Shown one piece after another: positions 60,326 through 64,000 of a stretch of DNA of 64,000 nt. A model generated the notes under the pieces. The model was not told the DNA's origin. It did not search any database and saw only the letters and a program-made list of their open reading frames with translations. The stretch spans positions 28,038,447 through 28,102,446 of the forward strand of contig NC_092698.1 of NCBI RefSeq assembly GCF_964275005.1, in the 5' to 3' direction. Made by a program: the position numbers and the translations under genes. Numbering within the stretch: position 1 is the first letter of the stretch; every line of letters starts with the position of its first letter. Source of the DNA: Diadema setosum (lineage: Eukaryota; Echinodermata; Echinoidea; Diadematoida; Diadematidae).

Positions 60326-61697
60326 TATTGTTTTCTCTTACATGTACATACAACATTAAAGTATGAGTTCTTCAGCTCATTGTGCTCAGAGATTCAACAA
60401 AATACCCATACGTAGCATACATGTACCTGTGCGCTTGAGTTCAGGGAAGTGATTGAATGTTACACCTGAGCGGGTGAGGCTTCATGTAGTACAATGTAGT
60501 GTGCATGGCATGTCTCAGGGCTCCTGTATAGATTCTAATCCCCCCTTCCATGATATGGGGGATGTTTTCAATTTGGCCCAGTATCCTTCTCAGCTGATGA
60601 CAGATTGGCCAATGTCCCCAAGTTGCACCCTGCACCTTCCAGTTATTAGTTTGCCAGCCATTTTATTTTTGTCTCCAAGGTACTAGTACCAAGGAGGTAA
60701 ACCTTGCTAGTACTACCTCAAGGAATTACAACATGTAGCCCTGCCTACAGCTGTACATTGTAGGCATGAGATGCTATACTTGGCCTTGTGTACACTGTAG
60801 ATGACGACTTAATAACCGTTATTGATCAAGATTGCAATAAATAACAGATCTATAGATTCATGCCAGAAAGGACTGAATTGTAAGATGCCTCAAACTTGTG
60901 CAATGCTACATTCTATGGAATACCAGTATGAACATGTTGGACATTGCATTATACAGTATCATTACTATCAAGGTAAAGCTCAAGAATGGATACCCCTACA
61001 CTGTACACTGTATGAATTTCCAGTGGATAATTTCAAGCTTAACCTGCCTGTTACAGTGAGTTAGTGGAATCCCCTCCTGCATTGAGCAAGGAAATGTAAT
61101 AGTCCAAATTGAGTCTCGTAGGACCACCCTCAAAAGATTCCATCGATATCACATGCAGAACAGCTGCTGAGGGTAATGGAAAGACTTAGCATCTCTCTCT
61201 GTCCCTGCGAAGCTGAAAGTTCAACGATATGTTGAAACTACATGTAGCCTACCCCCTGGTACTTATTACTCTCACTCATCAGTGGACTTTGCTTATCCTC
61301 CCTCCAAGTGGTTAAGATGTAGATTGGGATTCTCCAGTAATGCGGTCAGGAAGCTCCCAGAATGAGGTTGACGTTATTGATTAAGTAACGCTTCCCCTCC
61401 GAATCGTGCATGTGGTTGGTCTGGGAGTTAAGGACAGGGGGATGGGGGGGTGGGAAAGATGATGAAATGAAATTGGTAAGGAGAGTATATGGTGCAGAAA
61501 TAAAATGTGTGCACAATTATTTGTGCTTGCGTAATTTACCAAAAATCGCAGATATGTGGATCATGTGAATTGTGGAGTATTCTGCCATGTGTCCTGGTGA
61601 ATGTTTCACTGTTTCAGAAATTTTGCAAGACTGGCCCTCACCTAAATTTTCCACATTTTATTAACCATTACACACAATGTAGTGGCTTCAGGTAATA
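60326..61697. other. Noncoding, nothing recognised
   Basis: No conserved exon, RNA gene or clear repeat seen. Confidence 0.4.
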
Positions 61698-61890
61698 CTG
61701 TACAAGCTGAAATTTTCGCGGTGGTTTTATTTTCGCGAATTTTGCGAATCACCTTTGAATCGCGAAAATAACAACGCGCAAATAAGTAAGTTCAGTTAGA
61801 CCCTCGCAACCGCGAAATTAAAAACGCGAAAATGTCCTCGAAGGACCAATTCGTGGAAATATCTGTACGCGAAAATTTCAGCTCGTACAG
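61698..61890. mobile_element. CTGTACAAGCTGAAATTTTCGCG MITE
   Basis: The left end CTGTACAAGCTGAAATTTTC is inverted at the right as GAAAATTTCAGCTCGTACAG, with TA on both sides. 193 bp, rich in TTCGCGAA words. Noncoding. Confidence 0.8.
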
Positions 61891-64000
61891 TAGTGAAAAA
61901 CATTAGTATGTCATTATCTGTAATGATTGTAGACCTACAAGTGTGTAATATTACTTCCCAGTTGCTGATACCTTCTTGATTGTCAAAACATAGAGAAGAA
62001 AAATCAATACAAAAGTAGGTGGAAAAGAGAATGCTACTTTTGATGCATACTTTCATAATTTATTATAAATCAGCAGAAAGGAGTCCTTTTCATAATTATT
62101 GTCATTGTGGGTGATTGTATTTTACATGGCTGAATATGAGTCAATACCTACACTAACACACGTTTCCCTTCCTCATAAAAAAAAAAAGAATCAATGCATG
62201 TGGTAATTGGGTAGTACATTGCCATGCCTGCGTGGTTGCATCTCTTTTTCAATAGCCACTGACAGAACTTTTGAACTAGAATGCGTAATTGAGGATAAAT
62301 CCTCTGACCACTTCTGTACAAAAGAAAAAGCAGACATTTCCCAATTGCATGCATGACCTTTGGTCTATAACTAGAAAAGATATCCTGCCATTAGTACACC
62401 CATTAACTAAACACCCAGTGACATTTATTGTGTGTGGATGAAATATTGATTTATAAAATCCTCCAAAACACCTGTCAGTGTTGAGCCCTATATTGTAGAA
62501 GTATATAATTTGATATACAAGTTTATTTTCTCACGTATCCAGATTCATTAAAAAAGGTAAATTACTCAAAAACTGTTGCACTTGGATAGACCAAGGTGGT
62601 CTTACAGTTACCAGTACTTTCTTAGAGAGACACAAGACATTTTATGTATAACTTGTAAATTATTCTATGACCTCAATCTGTTGTGAATATAATTTATGGT
62701 ACATATACAGAATGATGATTCTGTCTTTACACTGTCTACGTATTAGCTACAGGCAAAATTGAGATGAAACTTTGTGTTTCAAAATACTTGTAAACTGCTT
62801 TTATGATTTAAAAGAGAAAGTATATGACCTTTGTATTGATTGAAATAATTGAAATGGAAATGTTACATATTATATGCTGTTCAATATAAGCAAGAAATAT
62901 GGCATAACTGATGTGAAAATAACATATTGCCTTGAGTAATCTAATCTATTTACAGTACTCTATAAACACTACACTATTGTGAGAACTTTTCTGTTGGACA
63001 CAAGAAGGTAGAAATATGGTAACTTTGCTGAATTTCTACAGAAATACATTTGTGTACCCAATGTCCAATATCTTGGAGGTTATATTTCAGGTGCTCTCCT
63101 TTGGATACTTTGATCTGTTCTATGTTTGCGATGACAGTAGTCCTGTGAGAGAAAATTGATATTTCATTTTACCCCTTTTATACTGCGCAGGACTTGAGCT
63201 CGCTTCTGAAGCGAGCTTACATGTACTTTAGTGTGGGCTAAAACCATACTTACATTTTTTCTGTCTTACTTTGAAAGTATGCATATAAGAAAGAAACACT
63301 TAGAAGAGTAGATTAAAGGTGCACAGGTTGTATGATCTATGTCAATTGTGCATTGCAAATGCACAGCTATTTACCAAGAGAGAATTGCTGTCAAGTTTAT
63401 TTTCATCTTGATGTGCTATTGATAAGAGATCAAAAAATGCATACAAAAAATGTGCATGAATTGTATGCATGAACAGGTGTGCCATTTGACTTCTGATTAA
63501 TTACGAACTCTGGGCCTGGTTTCATCCACTGCTCACTGTGTACGACTCTGGTTTCACTTCCTCATGGTATTACATTGTGTAGTATCTGGACTTGGGGCTA
63601 CGTGAGGGATCATCTACACTTAATAATTTATTACAAGTGGATGTTGACTTTTGGATTACAGTGTATAGAATACATTAGGAGTGATTGTTCTTGTGTCAAG
63701 CACAAAATGTAGCCATATGCAAAGAAAGTGTGTCAGCTCAGTTAAAAAAGAAACATTGCAAAGAAACAGTGCATATAAACAGTGCTGTGCGTATAGGATA
63801 TGACATAATAATGTAGGCCTAGTGCATTTTATGTGCTTACAGTCTGGTGTTTGCAGCGGTGTGGCCTGTGTTGTGTTCAGGTAACTGTGCATGGAATTGC
63901 AAATCACATGTTTACCTGCTATTTGTGTTTGTCACCATAGAGTGAACATCCATTGTAAAACGCATGATTATGCTATTTGATGCACTTTACTCCTTGACGA
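61891..64000. other. Noncoding, nothing recognised
   Basis: AT-rich to the window end. A short hairpin GCTCGCTTCTGAAGCGAGC lies at about 63198-63216. No exon supported. Confidence 0.4.

Overview
The window looks like nuclear DNA of a marine invertebrate animal, most likely a deuterostome such as an echinoderm. The reasons are two intron-rich genes with vertebrate-like protein sequences, AT-rich introns, many short terminal-inverted-repeat elements and long microsatellites. The phylum is an inference; no species marker was read directly.

Two genes can be assembled exon by exon, both on the + strand. (1) 6675-18743 is a 12-exon tetratricopeptide gene matching TTC23, a ciliary/Hedgehog-pathway protein (516 aa as read). 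Two of its introns, 4 and 6, have the hallmarks of minor (U12) AT-AC introns. (2) 24616-43491 is alkylglycerol monooxygenase, AGMO/TMEM195 (447 aa as read), the membrane di-iron, tetrahydrobiopterin-dependent enzyme that cleaves ether lipids. Its fourth coding exon, which carries the second catalytic histidine box, is present three times in tandem (4a, 4b, 4c). All three have intact splice sites, the same phase and intact histidines. Each is 2 mod 3 in length, so using two copies or none breaks the frame. This is the layout of mutually exclusive exons and is the main finding of the window.

Layout: 1-6674 is noncoding, with degenerate tandem repeats at about 1490-3060. TTC23 spans 6675-18743, with a composite 2 kb inverted-repeat insertion in intron 7. 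The 18744-24615 interval has microsatellites, a promoter-like GC-rich stretch and a G-rich run. AGMO spans 24616-43491 and its introns hold most of the elements: a minisatellite with seven perfect DR1 nuclear-receptor motifs, a hAT-like element with an 8-bp target duplication, a TTAA-flanked element, a foldback pair and several MITEs. The 43492-64000 interval is mostly noncoding: probable AGMO 3' UTR, long (TA)n arrays, a tRNA-like pseudogene, a 2 kb pogo/Tigger-like nonautonomous element, and two weak exon candidates.

The two genes share strand and neighbourhood, but nothing in the sequence ties their functions together. No bacterial-type operon, CRISPR array or intact transposase was seen.
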